Shown: positions 1-8,643 of the stretch, in pieces
Numbering within the stretch: the stretch's first letter is position 1
Layout of the letters: each line of letters opens with the position of its first letter
Assembly (NCBI RefSeq): GCF_000507185.2
Contig: NZ_AYTM02000002.1
Span: 3,084,001-3,148,000, forward strand
Direction: 5' to 3'
Origin: Pseudomonas syringae KCTC 12500
GTDB lineage: Bacteria; Pseudomonadota; Gammaproteobacteria; Pseudomonadales; Pseudomonadaceae
DNA: 64,000 bases
Program-made: the position numbers and the translations under genes
The notes under the pieces: generated by a model
The model's input: the letters and a program-made list of their open reading frames with translations, nothing else
Told to the model about the DNA's origin: nothing
The model's database searches: none

Positions 1-609
1 TCCAGTCAGGTTGGCGGGTTGATCGAAGCGCTGGCCGGGCAGGTTGAGACGGGGGCGCAAGTGATCGAGCGTCTGGCGCAGCAAAGCCAGCAGATCGAGG
101 TGGTGCTGGAAGTCATTCATGGTATTGCCGAGCAAACCAACCTGCTGGCGTTGAACGCAGCCATCGAAGCGGCTCGCGCAGGTGAGACGGGCAGAGGCTT
201 TGCCGTGGTGGCTGACGAAGTGCGTGCGCTGGCCAGCAAGACCCAAAGCTCGACGGGCGATATTCAGGAGCACATCGTGGCCTTGCAGCGCGGCGCGAAA
301 GAGGCGGTCGCAGCCATCGGCATCGCCGGGCGCCAGGCCAAGGAAGGTCTTGAGGTGCTGCGCGACAGCGCCAAGCGGCAGCAGACGGTGCAAGCTTCCG
401 TGGAGCAGGTGCATGCGGCCATTGGTCTGGCGACCAGGGCGGCCGTTCATCAGGCTGAAGGCGCTCAGGCGGTGCGTGGTCGAGTAGAGGTGATCCATGC
501 TCAGGCCGAGCGTGCTGCCAAGGCGGTGGTGGAAACGACCGCCAGCGGCAAAGTGCTCGATGGGCTGGCTGCACAGTTGAAGGCGAGCCTGGGGCAGTTT
601 CGGGCTTGA
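1..609 (+). CDS. Methyl-accepting chemotaxis protein, C-terminal signalling part (5' end outside window)
   Basis: The reading frame is open from the first base, so the gene starts upstream of the window. About 202 residues remain. They contain the highly conserved hairpin tip of the receptor cytoplasmic domain ([16 protein letters not shown], then [15 protein letters not shown]), which contacts CheA and CheW. Long alanine- and glutamine-rich heptad helices follow. The sensor and membrane segments are not visible, so the ligand cannot be inferred. The stop lies about 70 bases before a bidirectional terminator shared with the convergent tRNA gene. The family call is very secure. Confidence 0.95.
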   Translation, partial: SSQVGGLIEALAGQVETGAQVIERLAQQSQQIEVVLEVIHGIAEQTNLLALNAAIEAARAGETGRGFAVVADEVRALASKTQSSTGDIQEHIVALQRGAKEAVAAIGIAGRQAKEGLEVLRDSAKRQQTVQASVEQVHAAIGLATRAAVHQAEGAQAVRGRVEVIHAQAERAAKAVVETTASGKVLDGLAAQLKASLGQFRA

Positions 610-680
610 GTGTCAGGTGCGGCGCTGCAAATGTGGCGCTGCACTGTCTGCAGGAGGAGAGCTTTCGGGAGTCTGAAAGC

Positions 681-710
681 AAAAAACCGAGCCATTGGCT
701 CGGTTTTTTT
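681..710 (-). terminator. Bidirectional Rho-independent terminator
   Basis: A 7-bp GC-rich stem (CCGAGCC / GGCTCGG) with a short ATT loop is flanked by A6 on the left and T7 on the right, so it can end transcription from both sides. It closes the chemotaxis gene on the plus strand and the tRNA-Leu gene on the minus strand. Confidence 0.85.
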
Positions 711-714
711 GAAT

Positions 715-801
715 TGGTGCCCAGAAGAAGACTCGAACTTCCACGACCTTGCGGTCACCAGCACCTGAAGCTGGCGTGTCTACCAATTTCACCATCTGGG
801 C
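715..801 (-). tRNA. tRNA-Leu (anticodon CAG), copy 1
   Basis: An 87-base class II tRNA read on the minus strand. It starts GCCCAGATGG and ends in an encoded CCA. The anticodon stem CCAGC/GCTGG encloses the loop TTCAGGT, giving anticodon CAG, which reads CUG, the dominant leucine codon in GC-rich pseudomonads. The long variable arm (GGTGACCGCAAGGTCGT region) is typical of leucine tRNAs. The sequence is identical to the copy at 962-1048. Confidence 0.97.
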
Positions 802-835
802 AGCATCAGCAGCGTGTACGCCGTTGATGGGGCGC

Positions 836-864
836 ACTATACGGCGATCGTTTTACTCTGTAAA
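836..864 (-). promoter_or_regulatory. Sigma-70 promoter of tRNA-Leu copy 1
   Basis: On the minus strand there is a -35 TTTACA, a 17-bp spacer and a -10 TATAGT, about 35 bases before the tRNA 5' end. The same two hexamers with the same spacing precede the second copy, which supports the call. Confidence 0.75.
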
Positions 865-900
865 CCCCTGTTTTGATTTAATAATCAAACCCTGAAAATG

Positions 901-926
901 CAAAAACCCGCTTTCGCGGGTTTTTG
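901..926 (-). terminator. Rho-independent terminator between the two tRNA-Leu genes
   Basis: The perfect stem AAAAACCCGC / GCGGGTTTTT with a TTTC loop has A/T runs on both sides. It lies just downstream of tRNA-Leu copy 2 on the minus strand, so the two tRNA genes are separate transcription units. Confidence 0.85.
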
Positions 927-961
927 TGAGGCTTGAGACTGTTGTAGTCTGTCGCCTGAAT

Positions 962-1048
962 TGGTGCCCAGAAGAAGACTCGAACTTCCACGACCTTGCG
1001 GTCACCAGCACCTGAAGCTGGCGTGTCTACCAATTTCACCATCTGGGC
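962..1048 (-). tRNA. tRNA-Leu (anticodon CAG), copy 2
   Basis: An 87-base minus-strand tRNA, identical over its whole length to the copy at 715-801: same CAG anticodon, same long variable arm, same encoded CCA. It is separated from copy 1 by its own terminator and copy 1's promoter. Two such copies fit the heavy use of CTG in the surrounding genes. Confidence 0.97.
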
Positions 1049-1082
1049 AGTATCGACAGGCATCAACCTGTCGATGGCGCGC

Positions 1083-1111
1083 ACTATACGGAGCGTCTTT
1101 TAGGCTGTAAA
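1083..1111 (-). promoter_or_regulatory. Sigma-70 promoter of tRNA-Leu copy 2
   Basis: Minus-strand -35 TTTACA, 17-bp spacer and -10 TATAGT, the same arrangement as before copy 1. The sequence between the -10 and the tRNA is GC-rich, resembling the discriminators of stable RNA promoters. Confidence 0.75.
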
Positions 1112-1274
1112 GCCCGGCAGTGCAAAAAAGCTCGAAAAAAATCGCGGACGGCGTGTTTCGGGTGTTTCAGCGGAGTCCAAGAGGCTTTTTGTCCAGCGGA
1201 TTGAGCGTGAAATTTCCCGTTTCATGAGGTCTATGCCAAACTAACCCCTATATATACAAGGTGAAAACTATCTA

Positions 1275-3908
1275 ATGGCCGATTGGCAGTCCCTCGATCC
1301 CGAGGCCGCTCGTGAAGCGGAAAAATACGAAAACCCTATTCCCAGCCGCGAGCTGATCTTGCAGCACCTTGCCGAGCGCGGTTCGCCGGCCAGTCGCGAG
1401 CAACTGGTCGAAGAGTTCGGCCTGACCACCGAAGATCAATTCGAGGCTCTGCGCCGCCGCCTGCGGGCGATGGAGCGTGACGCCCAGTTGATCTACACGC
1501 GTCGCGGCACTTATGCACCGGTAGACAAGCTTGACCTGATCCTGGGTCGCATCTCCGGGCATCGTGATGGCTTCGGCTTTCTGGTGCCGGACGACGGCTC
1601 CGACGACCTGTTCATGAGCCCGGCGCAAATGCGCCTGGTGTTCGATGGTGACCGGGCACTGGCCCGTGTTTCCGGTCTTGACCGTCGCGGTCGCCGCGAA
1701 GGTGTGATCGTCGAAGTGATCTCGCGTGCTCACGAAAGCATCGTGGGTCGCTATTTCGAAGAAAGCGGCATCGGCTTCGTGGTGCCCGACAACCCGAAAA
1801 TCCAGCAGGAAGTGCTGGTGACGCCGGGTCGTAACAACGGCGCCAAGATCGGCCAGTTCGTCGAGGTGAAAATCACCCATTGGCCGACGCCGCGCTTCCA
1901 GCCGCAAGGTGACGTGATCGAAGTGGTGGGCAACTACATGGCGCCCGGCATGGAGATCGATGTAGCGCTGCGTACCTATGACATTCCGCACGTGTGGCCC
2001 GAAGCTGTCCTCAAGGAAGCTGCCAAGCTCAAACCGGAAGTCGAAGAGAAGGACAAGGAACACCGCGTCGATCTGCGCCATCTGCCGTTCGTGACCATTG
2101 ACGGCGAAGATGCTCGTGACTTCGACGATGCGGTCTACTGCGAAGCCAAGCCGGGCAAACTGCGTTTGTTCTCTGGTGGCTGGAAGCTCTACGTGGCGAT
2201 TGCCGACGTATCGAGCTACGTGAAGATCGGCTCGGCGCTGGATGCTGAATCCCAGGTGCGCGGCAACTCGGTGTATTTCCCCGAGCGCGTCGTGCCCATG
2301 CTGCCTGAGCAATTGTCCAACGGCCTGTGCTCGCTGAACCCGCATGTCGATCGTCTGGCCATGGTCTGCGAGATGACCATCTCCAAGACCGGCGAGATGA
2401 CTGACTACGTGTTCTACGAAGGCATCATCCACTCCCACGCTCGCCTGACCTACAACAAGGTCAGCACGATTCTGGAGCAGCCGAAAACCGCCGAGGCGAA
2501 AAGCCTGCGCGGCGAATACGGCGATGTGGTGCCGCACCTCAAACAGCTTTATGCCATGTACAAGGTATTGCTGGGCGCGCGTCATGTGCGTGGTGCGATC
2601 GATTTCGAAACTCAGGAAACCCGGATCATCTTCGGTTCCGAGCGCAAGATTGCCGAAATCCGTCCGACCACCCGTAATGATGCCCACAAGCTGATCGAGG
2701 AATGCATGCTGGCTGCCAACGTGGCCACCGCGCAGTTCCTGAAGAAGCACGAAATTCCTGCGTTGTACCGCGTTCACGATGGTCCGCCACCAGAGCGCCT
2801 GGAAAAACTGCGTGCGTTCCTCGGCGAGCTGGGTCTGACGTTGCACAAAGGCAAGGAAGGCCCGACACCGAAGGATTATCAGGCGCTGCTTGAAACCGTT
2901 CGCGATCGTCCTGACTACCACCTGATCCAGACCGTGATGCTGCGTTCGTTGAGCCAGGCGGTCTACAGCTCGGACAACAACGGTCACTTCGGTCTGAATT
3001 ACGAAGCGTACACGCACTTCACGTCGCCTATCCGTCGTTATCCGGACCTGCTGACCCATCGCGCGATTCGCAGTGTCATTCGCTCCAAGCAGGATACGCC
3101 GCACGTTCGTCGTGCCGGCGCGGCCACGATTCCGAAGGCGCGCATTTACCCGTACGACGACGCGCTGCTCGACCAGTTGGGCGAACAATGCTCGATGAGC
3201 GAGCGCCGTGCCGACGAGGCTACGCGCGACGTGGTCAACTGGCTCAAGTGCGAGTACATGAAAGATCGCGTCGGCGAGTCGTTCCCGGGCGTGATCACCG
3301 CTGTAACGGGCTTTGGTCTGTTCGTCGAGCTGACCGACATCTATGTCGAAGGTCTGGTCCACGTCACGGCTCTGCCAGGCGATTACTACCATTTCGATCC
3401 GCTGCATCACCGCCTTGCCGGCGAGCGTACCGGGCGTAACTTCCGCTTGGGCGACACCGTTGAAGTGCGGGTCATGCGCGTCGATCTGGACGAACGCAAG
3501 ATCGATTTCGAGATCTCCGAAGCGGCAGCGGCTGCGAAGCCGACGGCTCGCAAGCGTCGTGGTAATGACACCGCGGCACCTGCTGCCACAGCCACGGCTG
3601 AAAAGGACAAGGCGCCTGCCAAGTCCGCGCGCCGTAGCGCTTCGACCAAGGACAACAGTCCCGAAGCGTATCGCCCGAGCGATGCCGCCGCGAAAAACGC
3701 AGAAGTGCGTAAAAGCCGTGAGCTGAAAAAAGCGCTTCTGGCAGACGCGAAGGGTGGTAGCAAGGCATCGTCGGGAAAGTCTGACAGGTCGGGCTCTGCG
3801 CCTTCATCGGGCAAGCCGGCCAGCAAACACCGTAAAGGCTCGTCAAAAACGGGCTCCGCGCCAGCTGCGAAAAGCAGTGGCGCTCGTAAACCCAAGGCCA
3901 AGTCATGA
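1275..3908 (+). CDS. rnr: Ribonuclease R (3'-5' exoribonuclease)
   Basis: An 877-residue RNase II/R family protein. RNase R degrades structured RNA processively from the 3' end and takes part in rRNA quality control and mRNA decay. Visible order: N-terminal helix-turn-helix-like region (about 20-75), cold-shock OB domains (about 80-240), the RNB catalytic domain with the metal-binding signature DGEDARDFDDAVY near 275-290, an S1 domain (about 645-725), then a low-complexity Lys/Ala/Ser-rich basic tail to the end. The basic tail is typical of RNase R and separates it from the shorter RNase II. The ATG follows a short A-rich leader, and the stop overlaps the next gene by 4 bp. Confidence 0.96.
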   Translation: MADWQSLDPEAAREAEKYENPIPSRELILQHLAERGSPASREQLVEEFGLTTEDQFEALRRRLRAMERDAQLIYTRRGTYAPVDKLDLILGRISGHRDGFGFLVPDDGSDDLFMSPAQMRLVFDGDRALARVSGLDRRGRREGVIVEVISRAHESIVGRYFEESGIGFVVPDNPKIQQEVLVTPGRNNGAKIGQFVEVKITHWPTPRFQPQGDVIEVVGNYMAPGMEIDVALRTYDIPHVWPEAVLKEAAKLKPEVEEKDKEHRVDLRHLPFVTIDGEDARDFDDAVYCEAKPGKLRLFSGGWKLYVAIADVSSYVKIGSALDAESQVRGNSVYFPERVVPMLPEQLSNGLCSLNPHVDRLAMVCEMTISKTGEMTDYVFYEGIIHSHARLTYNKVSTILEQPKTAEAKSLRGEYGDVVPHLKQLYAMYKVLLGARHVRGAIDFETQETRIIFGSERKIAEIRPTTRNDAHKLIEECMLAANVATAQFLKKHEIPALYRVHDGPPPERLEKLRAFLGELGLTLHKGKEGPTPKDYQALLETVRDRPDYHLIQTVMLRSLSQAVYSSDNNGHFGLNYEAYTHFTSPIRRYPDLLTHRAIRSVIRSKQDTPHVRRAGAATIPKARIYPYDDALLDQLGEQCSMSERRADEATRDVVNWLKCEYMKDRVGESFPGVITAVTGFGLFVELTDIYVEGLVHVTALPGDYYHFDPLHHRLAGERTGRNFRLGDTVEVRVMRVDLDERKIDFEISEAAAAAKPTARKRRGNDTAAPAATATAEKDKAPAKSARRSASTKDNSPEAYRPSDAAAKNAEVRKSRELKKALLADAKGGSKASSGKSDRSGSAPSSGKPASKHRKGSSKTGSAPAAKSSGARKPKAKS

Positions 3909-4660
3909 GTCAGCTGGAAAAAATCTACGGCGTTCACGCCGTAGAAGCGTTACTTCGTCATCATCCGAAACGCGTCAAGCATATCTGGCTGGCCGAGGGT
4001 CGTAATGACCCTCGCGTCCAGACGCTGGTGGCGCTGGCAGCCGAGAATCGCGTGACTATCGGTCAGGCCGAGCGCCGCGAAATGGATGCCTGGGTCGAAG
4101 GCGTGCATCAGGGCGTTGTTGCCGATGTGAGCCCGAGTCAGGTCTGGGGCGAGGCGATGCTCGACGAGCTGCTGGACCGCAGTGAAGGCTCGCCGCTGTT
4201 GTTGGTGCTGGACGGCGTGACCGATCCACACAATCTCGGCGCTTGCCTGCGTACCGCCGATGCGGCAGGTGCGCTGGCGGTCATCGTGCCCAAGGACAAA
4301 TCCGCAACCCTGACGCCAGCCGTGCGAAAGGTCGCCTGCGGTGCCGCCGAGGTTATCCCGCTTGTGGCAGTGACCAACCTGGCGCGTACGCTGGAAAAAC
4401 TGCAGCAGCGCGGATTGTGGGTAGTGGGTACTGCGGGCGAGGCCGAGGTCGAGCTGTATCAGCAGGACCTGACCGGGCCGACCATCATTATCATGGGCGC
4501 GGAAGGCAAGGGCATGCGCCGCCTGACCCGTGAGCATTGTGATTATCTGGTGCGCCTGCCGATGGCGGGCAGTGTCAGCAGTCTCAATGTGTCGGTCGCG
4601 ACCGGCGTGTGTCTGTTTGAAGCGCTGCGCCAGCGATCCGCCAAGCGGAAGCCTGCTTAG
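3905..4660 (+). CDS. rlmB: 23S rRNA (guanosine-2'-O-)-methyltransferase RlmB
   Basis: A 251-residue SPOUT-class methyltransferase that modifies the ribose of G2251 in the 23S rRNA P loop (E. coli numbering, known for the family). The N-terminal substrate-binding domain starts SQLEKIYGVHAVEALL. The C-terminal trefoil-knot domain shows the three SpoU motifs: DGVTDPHNLGACLRTADAAG, then GAEGKGMRRLT, then LPMAGSVSSLNVSVATG. The start overlaps the rnr stop (ATGA), so the two are translationally coupled, the usual arrangement in gammaproteobacteria. Confidence 0.95.
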   Translation: MSQLEKIYGVHAVEALLRHHPKRVKHIWLAEGRNDPRVQTLVALAAENRVTIGQAERREMDAWVEGVHQGVVADVSPSQVWGEAMLDELLDRSEGSPLLLVLDGVTDPHNLGACLRTADAAGALAVIVPKDKSATLTPAVRKVACGAAEVIPLVAVTNLARTLEKLQQRGLWVVGTAGEAEVELYQQDLTGPTIIIMGAEGKGMRRLTREHCDYLVRLPMAGSVSSLNVSVATGVCLFEALRQRSAKRKPA

Positions 4661-4800
4661 CAGCAGCTGCAAGCTAAAAGCTGCAAGCCTCAAGCCTCAA
4701 GCCTCAAGCTAAAAGCGGACTGCTTCTACTTGCAGCTTTCCACTTGCAGCTTGCAACTGCTTCCCTGTTTGTAGCTTTCCACTTGCAGCTTGCAGCTGCC
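4661..4800 (+). repeat. AGCTGCAAG-type intergenic repeat with a heptamer run
   Basis: About 140 bases built from variants of GCTGCAAGCT and its complement AGCTTGCAGC, including three perfect tandem CAAGCCT heptamers at 4684-4704 and two copies of TAGCTTTCCACTTGCAGCTT-like sequence. The left part (GCTGCAAG) and right part (CTTGCAGC) are inverted relative to each other, so the transcript can fold. It separates rlmB from rpsF. No coding potential is seen. Confidence 0.75.
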
Positions 4801-4890
4801 TTCTCTACACTTGCGCCCCTTGCTGTCACGGCAGGCGCGCATGTGCCTGTCCCTGAGCAAGACCAACAGTGTCATTCACTCCTTGTCTGA

Positions 4891-4924
4891 CCGCTATTTG
4901 AGCGGCAGGCTACAACCCGTAAGG
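4891..4924 (+). promoter_or_regulatory. Possible ribosomal protein S6:S18 leader hairpin
   Basis: A small stem CCGCT/AGCGG with an ATTTG loop, followed by an unpaired ACCCGT stretch, sits directly before the rpsF Shine-Dalgarno AAGGAG. rpsF operons in many bacteria carry an autoregulatory leader bound by the S6:S18 complex that includes a CCG-containing bulge. The position fits, but the match was not tested against a covariance model. Confidence 0.3.
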
Positions 4925-4931
4925 AGCATTC

Positions 4932-5357
4932 ATGCGTCATTACGAAATTATCTTTTTGGTCCACCCGGATCAAAGCGAGCAAGTCGGCGGCATGGTAGAG
5001 CGTTACACCAAGCTGATCGAAGAAGACGGCGGCAAAATCCACCGTCTGGAAGATTGGGGCCGTCGTCAACTGGCTTACGCAATCAACAATGTTCACAAGG
5101 CTCACTACGTGATGCTGAACGTTGAGTGCACTGGCAAGGCTCTGGCCGAGCTGGAAGACAACTTCCGTTACAACGATGCTGTGATCCGTAACCTGGTCAT
5201 CCGTCGCGACGAAGCCGTAACCGGCCAGTCCGAGATGCTCAAGGCTGAAGAGAACCGCAGTGAGCGCCGTGAGCGTCGTGACCGTCCTGAGCACTCCGAC
5301 AGCGCCGATGGCGATGACGGCGACAACAGCGACGTTAGCGATAACGCTGACGAGTAA
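4932..5357 (+). CDS. rpsF: 30S ribosomal protein S6
   Basis: A 141-residue protein starting [18 protein letters not shown], the standard S6 start, with the conserved [23 protein letters not shown] segment. S6 binds with S18 to the platform of the small subunit. The C-terminal 35 residues are an acidic Asp/Glu/Ser/Arg-rich tail; E. coli S6 has a comparable tail extended by added glutamates. A clear Shine-Dalgarno (AAGGAG) precedes the ATG. First gene of the rpsF-rpsR-DUF2232-rplI operon. Confidence 0.98.
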   Translation: MRHYEIIFLVHPDQSEQVGGMVERYTKLIEEDGGKIHRLEDWGRRQLAYAINNVHKAHYVMLNVECTGKALAELEDNFRYNDAVIRNLVIRRDEAVTGQSEMLKAEENRSERRERRDRPEHSDSADGDDGDNSDVSDNADE

Positions 5358-5385
5358 TCCACGGACCTTTTGAGGAGCCAATTAC

Positions 5386-5616
5386 ATGGCACGTTTCTTC
5401 CGTCGTCGTAAATTCTGCCGCTTCACCGCTGAAGACGTCAAAGAGATCGATTACAAAGATCTCAACACTCTGAAAGCCTACGTATCCGAGACCGGCAAAA
5501 TCGTTCCAAGCCGTATCACGGGTACCAAAGCACGTTATCAGCGTCAGCTGGCCACCGCTATCAAGCGTGCCCGCTTCCTGGCCCTGCTGGCCTACACCGA
5601 CAGCCACGGCCGCTGA
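5386..5616 (+). CDS. rpsR: 30S ribosomal protein S18
   Basis: A 76-residue basic protein ([19 protein letters not shown] start, then [26 protein letters not shown]). S18 forms a heterodimer with S6 during assembly of the 30S platform. Length and sequence are standard. It lies 28 bases after rpsF with a TGAGGAG ribosome-binding site. Confidence 0.98.
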
Positions 5617-5655
5617 GACCAGGTAGTCGACAAAACGTAACAAAGGATAGAAAGC

Positions 5656-6552
5656 ATGCGTGCCCTGGCTGAATTCATCATGCGCGGCCGTATGCAGGCC
5701 ACTCTCGTAGTGGCTGGATGTGCGGCATTGCCGCTGTTGTTCTGGTTGAGTGCTGCCGCAGGGTGCCTTGTGCTCCTGCGACGCGGGTTCAGTGATGCCG
5801 TTGGTGTCCTGTCCTGGGCTCTGCTGCCGGCTTTGGTCTGGTGGTATTTCGGTGAACCTCGTACAGCCATGGTGCTGGCGGGTTCACTGAGTTTGGCAAT
5901 GGTTTTGCGTGCCAGCGAGTCCTGGGTCCGTGTGCTGCTGGTCAGCGTGGCGTTGGGTGTGGTGTATGCAGTAATTCTGGGCACGGTTTTTCGCGAACCT
6001 CTGGAAGCAATGTCGCAGGAGTTGCAGAAACATCTGCCGACAATGCTGGCCGGGCTCTACGAGCAGTTGAACGTAGAAGAGCGAGCGCGTCTGGGGGCAC
6101 TGATTGCACCTGTCCTGAATGGCCTGATAGCGGCTGTGCTGCAAATCGTCAGTGTGCTGTGCCTGATTCTTGGGCGGTACTGGCAAGCGATGATGTACAA
6201 CCCTGGTGGTTTCGGGCGTGAATTTCGCGCCGTGAAACTCCCGCTGGTGCCGGCGTTGGTGCTGGTGGTGTGCATGCTGGTGGGGCCGAATTTCGGTCCG
6301 CAGATAGCGATGCTTACACCGCTGTGCAGCGTACCGTTGGTCTTTGCGGGTCTGGCCCTGATTCACGGACTGGCCGCTGAAAAGCGTCTGTCCAGGTTCT
6401 GGCTGGTGGGGATGTACATCACGCTGCTGGTGTTCATGCAGCTGATTTATCCGTTGCTCGTGGTAATTGCCATTGTCGACAGCCTGATTGATTTTCGCGG
6501 TCGCCGGAGCTCGAAAGATTCCGGCAATGGTCCTGCGAACGGTGAAGGTTAA
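5656..6552 (+). CDS. DUF2232 family integral membrane protein
   Basis: A 298-residue protein with about eight hydrophobic segments and a short hydrophilic basic tail. The family (also called YybS-like) is of unknown function. In pseudomonads a member typically sits between rpsR and rplI, as here, and that position is the main support for the call. The fold resembles small-molecule transporter subunits, but nothing in the sequence points to a substrate. It is spaced 39 bases after rpsR and 19 before rplI, so it is probably co-transcribed with the ribosomal protein genes. Confidence 0.8.
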   Translation: MRALAEFIMRGRMQATLVVAGCAALPLLFWLSAAAGCLVLLRRGFSDAVGVLSWALLPALVWWYFGEPRTAMVLAGSLSLAMVLRASESWVRVLLVSVALGVVYAVILGTVFREPLEAMSQELQKHLPTMLAGLYEQLNVEERARLGALIAPVLNGLIAAVLQIVSVLCLILGRYWQAMMYNPGGFGREFRAVKLPLVPALVLVVCMLVGPNFGPQIAMLTPLCSVPLVFAGLALIHGLAAEKRLSRFWLVGMYITLLVFMQLIYPLLVVIAIVDSLIDFRGRRSSKDSGNGPANGEG

Positions 6553-6571
6553 AAGTTAAGAGGATTTCCAC

Positions 6572-7018
6572 ATGCAACTGATCCTTCTGGAAAAAGTCGC
6601 CAACCTGGGCAACCTGGGCGACAAAGTAAACGTTAAGGCCGGCTACGGTCGTAACTACCTGCTGCCTTACGGCAAAGCAACCGCTGCAACCGCTGCCAAC
6701 GTGGCTGCGTTTGAAGAGCGTCGTGCCGAGCTGGAAAAACTGGCTGCAGACAAGAAAGCATCTGCCGAAACTCGCGCTGCCCAACTGGCTGAGCTGGAAG
6801 TGACTATCACTGCCACCGCTGGTGACGAAGGCAAGCTGTTCGGTTCGATCGGCACCCACGACATCGCTGATGCACTGACCGCCTCTGGCGTTGAAGTTGC
6901 AAAAAGCGAAGTTCGTCTGCCGAACGGCACTATCCGCAACGTTGGTGAATTCGACGTAGCCGTGCACCTGCACAGCGACGTAGAAGCGACCGTACGCGTT
7001 GTCGTAGTGGCTGCTTAA
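6572..7018 (+). CDS. rplI: 50S ribosomal protein L9
   Basis: A 148-residue protein of standard length. The N-terminal domain has the L9 signature ([21 protein letters not shown], then [11 protein letters not shown]), followed by the long connecting helix (about 40-75) and the C-terminal RNA-binding domain. L9 binds 23S rRNA domain V at the base of the L1 stalk. Last gene of its operon, followed by a strong terminator. Confidence 0.98.
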   Translation: MQLILLEKVANLGNLGDKVNVKAGYGRNYLLPYGKATAATAANVAAFEERRAELEKLAADKKASAETRAAQLAELEVTITATAGDEGKLFGSIGTHDIADALTASGVEVAKSEVRLPNGTIRNVGEFDVAVHLHSDVEATVRVVVVAA

Positions 7019-7064
7019 GCAACACGTAATCGTCTGGTGACATTGTCGTCAGAGGATTAACATC

Positions 7065-7101
7065 GGGCACGATCCTGTTTACAGGTCGTGCCCTTTGTCT
7101 T
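7065..7101 (+). terminator. Rho-independent terminator after rplI
   Basis: A 12-bp stem (GGGCACGA then CCTG, pairing with CAGG then TCGTGCCC, one bulged T) with a TTTA loop is followed by TTTGTCTTT. It ends just before the dnaB ribosome-binding region, so dnaB needs its own promoter or readthrough. Confidence 0.75.
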
Positions 7102-7141
7102 TGTGCCATCCCCATTCTGCAAACCTCGAATTGAAGTGGCC

Positions 7142-8536
7142 ATGAACGATATTTCCGCCCCCGAACAATACGATCTGCAAACCGCTGCCCTGAAGGTGCC
7201 GCCACATTCCATCGAGGCCGAACAGGCTGTACTCGGTGGACTGATGCTGGACAACAACGCCTGGGAGCGGGTGCTCGATCAAGTTTCCGATGGTGATTTC
7301 TATCGACATGACCACCGCCTGATATTCCGCGCCATCGCCCGGTTGGCCGATCAGAACAGCCCGATTGACGTGGTCACCCTGGCTGAACAGCTGGACAAGG
7401 AAGGGCAGACCTCGCAAGTGGGCGGGCTGGGCTACCTCAGCGAGCTGGCAAAAAACACGCCTTCTGTCGCCAACATCAAGGCCTATGCGCAGATCGTCCG
7501 GGCCCGGGCCACGCTGCGGCAGTTGATCGGCATCAGTACCGAAATCGCCGACAGTGCGTTCAACCCCGAAGGCCGGACCGCCGAAGAGATTCTTGACGAG
7601 GCTGAACGGCAGATCTTCCAGATCGCCGAAGCGCGCCCCAAGACCGGCGGTCCGGTCAGCGTCAACGACCTGCTGACCAAGGCCATCGACCGTATCGACA
7701 CGCTGTTCAACAGCGACAACGCCATTACCGGCTTGTCGACCGGGTATACCGATCTCGATGAAAAGACCAGCGGACTGCAACCCTCCGACCTGATCATCGT
7801 TGCCGGACGTCCGTCGATGGGTAAGACCACCTTCGCCATGAACCTGGTCGAGAACGCGGTACTGCGCAGTGACAAGGTGGTGCTGGTCTACTCGCTGGAG
7901 ATGCCAGGCGAATCGCTGATCATGCGTATGTTGTCCTCGCTGGGGCGCATCGACCAGACCAAGGTGCGGGCCGGCCGGCTTGATGACGATGACTGGCCGC
8001 GTCTGACATCGGCGGTCAATCTGCTCAATGACCGCAAACTGTTCATCGATGACACGGCCGGTATCAGCCCGTCTGAAATGCGTGCGCGGACACGGCGGAT
8101 CGTGCGTGAGCATGGCGACATCGCCATGATCATGATCGACTACCTGCAACTGATGCAGATCCCCGGTTCCAGCGGTGACAACCGTACCAACGAGATTTCC
8201 GAGATCTCGCGCTCGTTGAAAGCGCTGGCCAAGGAATTCAACTGCCCGGTCATTGCCCTGTCGCAGCTCAACCGTTCCCTTGAACAGCGTCCCAACAAGC
8301 GCCCGATCAACTCTGACCTCCGGGAATCCGGAGCGATCGAGCAGGACGCCGACGTCATCATGTTCGTCTACCGGGACGAGGTGTACCACCCGGAAACCGA
8401 GCACAAGGGCATTGCCGAGATCATCATCGGCAAGCAGCGTAACGGCCCCATCGGCACCACGCGTCTGGCGTTCATCGGTAAATACACGCGCTTCGAGAAC
8501 CTGGCGCCGGGCAGTTACAACTTTGACGACGATTGA
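7142..8536 (+). CDS. dnaB: Replicative DNA helicase DnaB
   Basis: A 464-residue hexameric 5'-3' helicase that unwinds DNA at the replication fork and recruits primase. The N-terminal primase-interaction domain (PPHSIEAEQAVLGGLML, about 20-120) is followed by the RecA-like domain with Walker A GRPSMGKTTFA near 222, Walker B IMIDYLQLM near 325, and the SQLNRSLEQRPNKRP segment. The ATG at 7142 (MNDISAPEQYD) gives the usual length; an in-frame upstream start at 7088 would add 18 unconserved residues that overlap the terminator. No intein is present. Confidence 0.96.
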   Translation: MNDISAPEQYDLQTAALKVPPHSIEAEQAVLGGLMLDNNAWERVLDQVSDGDFYRHDHRLIFRAIARLADQNSPIDVVTLAEQLDKEGQTSQVGGLGYLSELAKNTPSVANIKAYAQIVRARATLRQLIGISTEIADSAFNPEGRTAEEILDEAERQIFQIAEARPKTGGPVSVNDLLTKAIDRIDTLFNSDNAITGLSTGYTDLDEKTSGLQPSDLIIVAGRPSMGKTTFAMNLVENAVLRSDKVVLVYSLEMPGESLIMRMLSSLGRIDQTKVRAGRLDDDDWPRLTSAVNLLNDRKLFIDDTAGISPSEMRARTRRIVREHGDIAMIMIDYLQLMQIPGSSGDNRTNEISEISRSLKALAKEFNCPVIALSQLNRSLEQRPNKRPINSDLRESGAIEQDADVIMFVYRDEVYHPETEHKGIAEIIIGKQRNGPIGTTRLAFIGKYTRFENLAPGSYNFDDD

Positions 8537-8550
8537 CTTCGGGTCGAGCC

Positions 8551-8583
8551 GATCAAATCCGACCACCGTGGTCGGACTTGATC
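8551..8583. other. 33-bp near-perfect palindrome between dnaB and ygiQ
   Basis: The outer arms are GATCAA/TTGATC and the inner arms TCCGACCAC/GTGGTCGGA around a single central C at 8567; only one base pair is mismatched. It is followed by AAAAAA, not T residues, so it is a poor plus-strand terminator. It lies just before a -10-like TATATT (8595-8600) ahead of ygiQ. It may be a protein-binding site or a dnaB mRNA end hairpin. Confidence 0.6.
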
Positions 8584-8643
8584 AAAAAATGTGCTATATT
8601 CCGCGCCCGCGATTTTTCCAACGTGCAAACGTAGGTCCTGAAC

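Noticed and set aside
1272..3410. 712-codon open frame antisense to rnr
   Set aside because: It mirrors the rnr codons in a GC-rich gene. The translation is His/Arg/Val-rich without any family pattern, whereas rnr has full conserved domains.
4684..4704. Heptamer run considered as a CRISPR or coding repeat
   Set aside because: Units are 7 bases with no spacers and no cas genes nearby, and stops interrupt every frame of the block.
7079..8566. 495-codon frame antisense to dnaB
   Set aside because: A shadow of dnaB, which carries complete Walker motifs on the plus strand.
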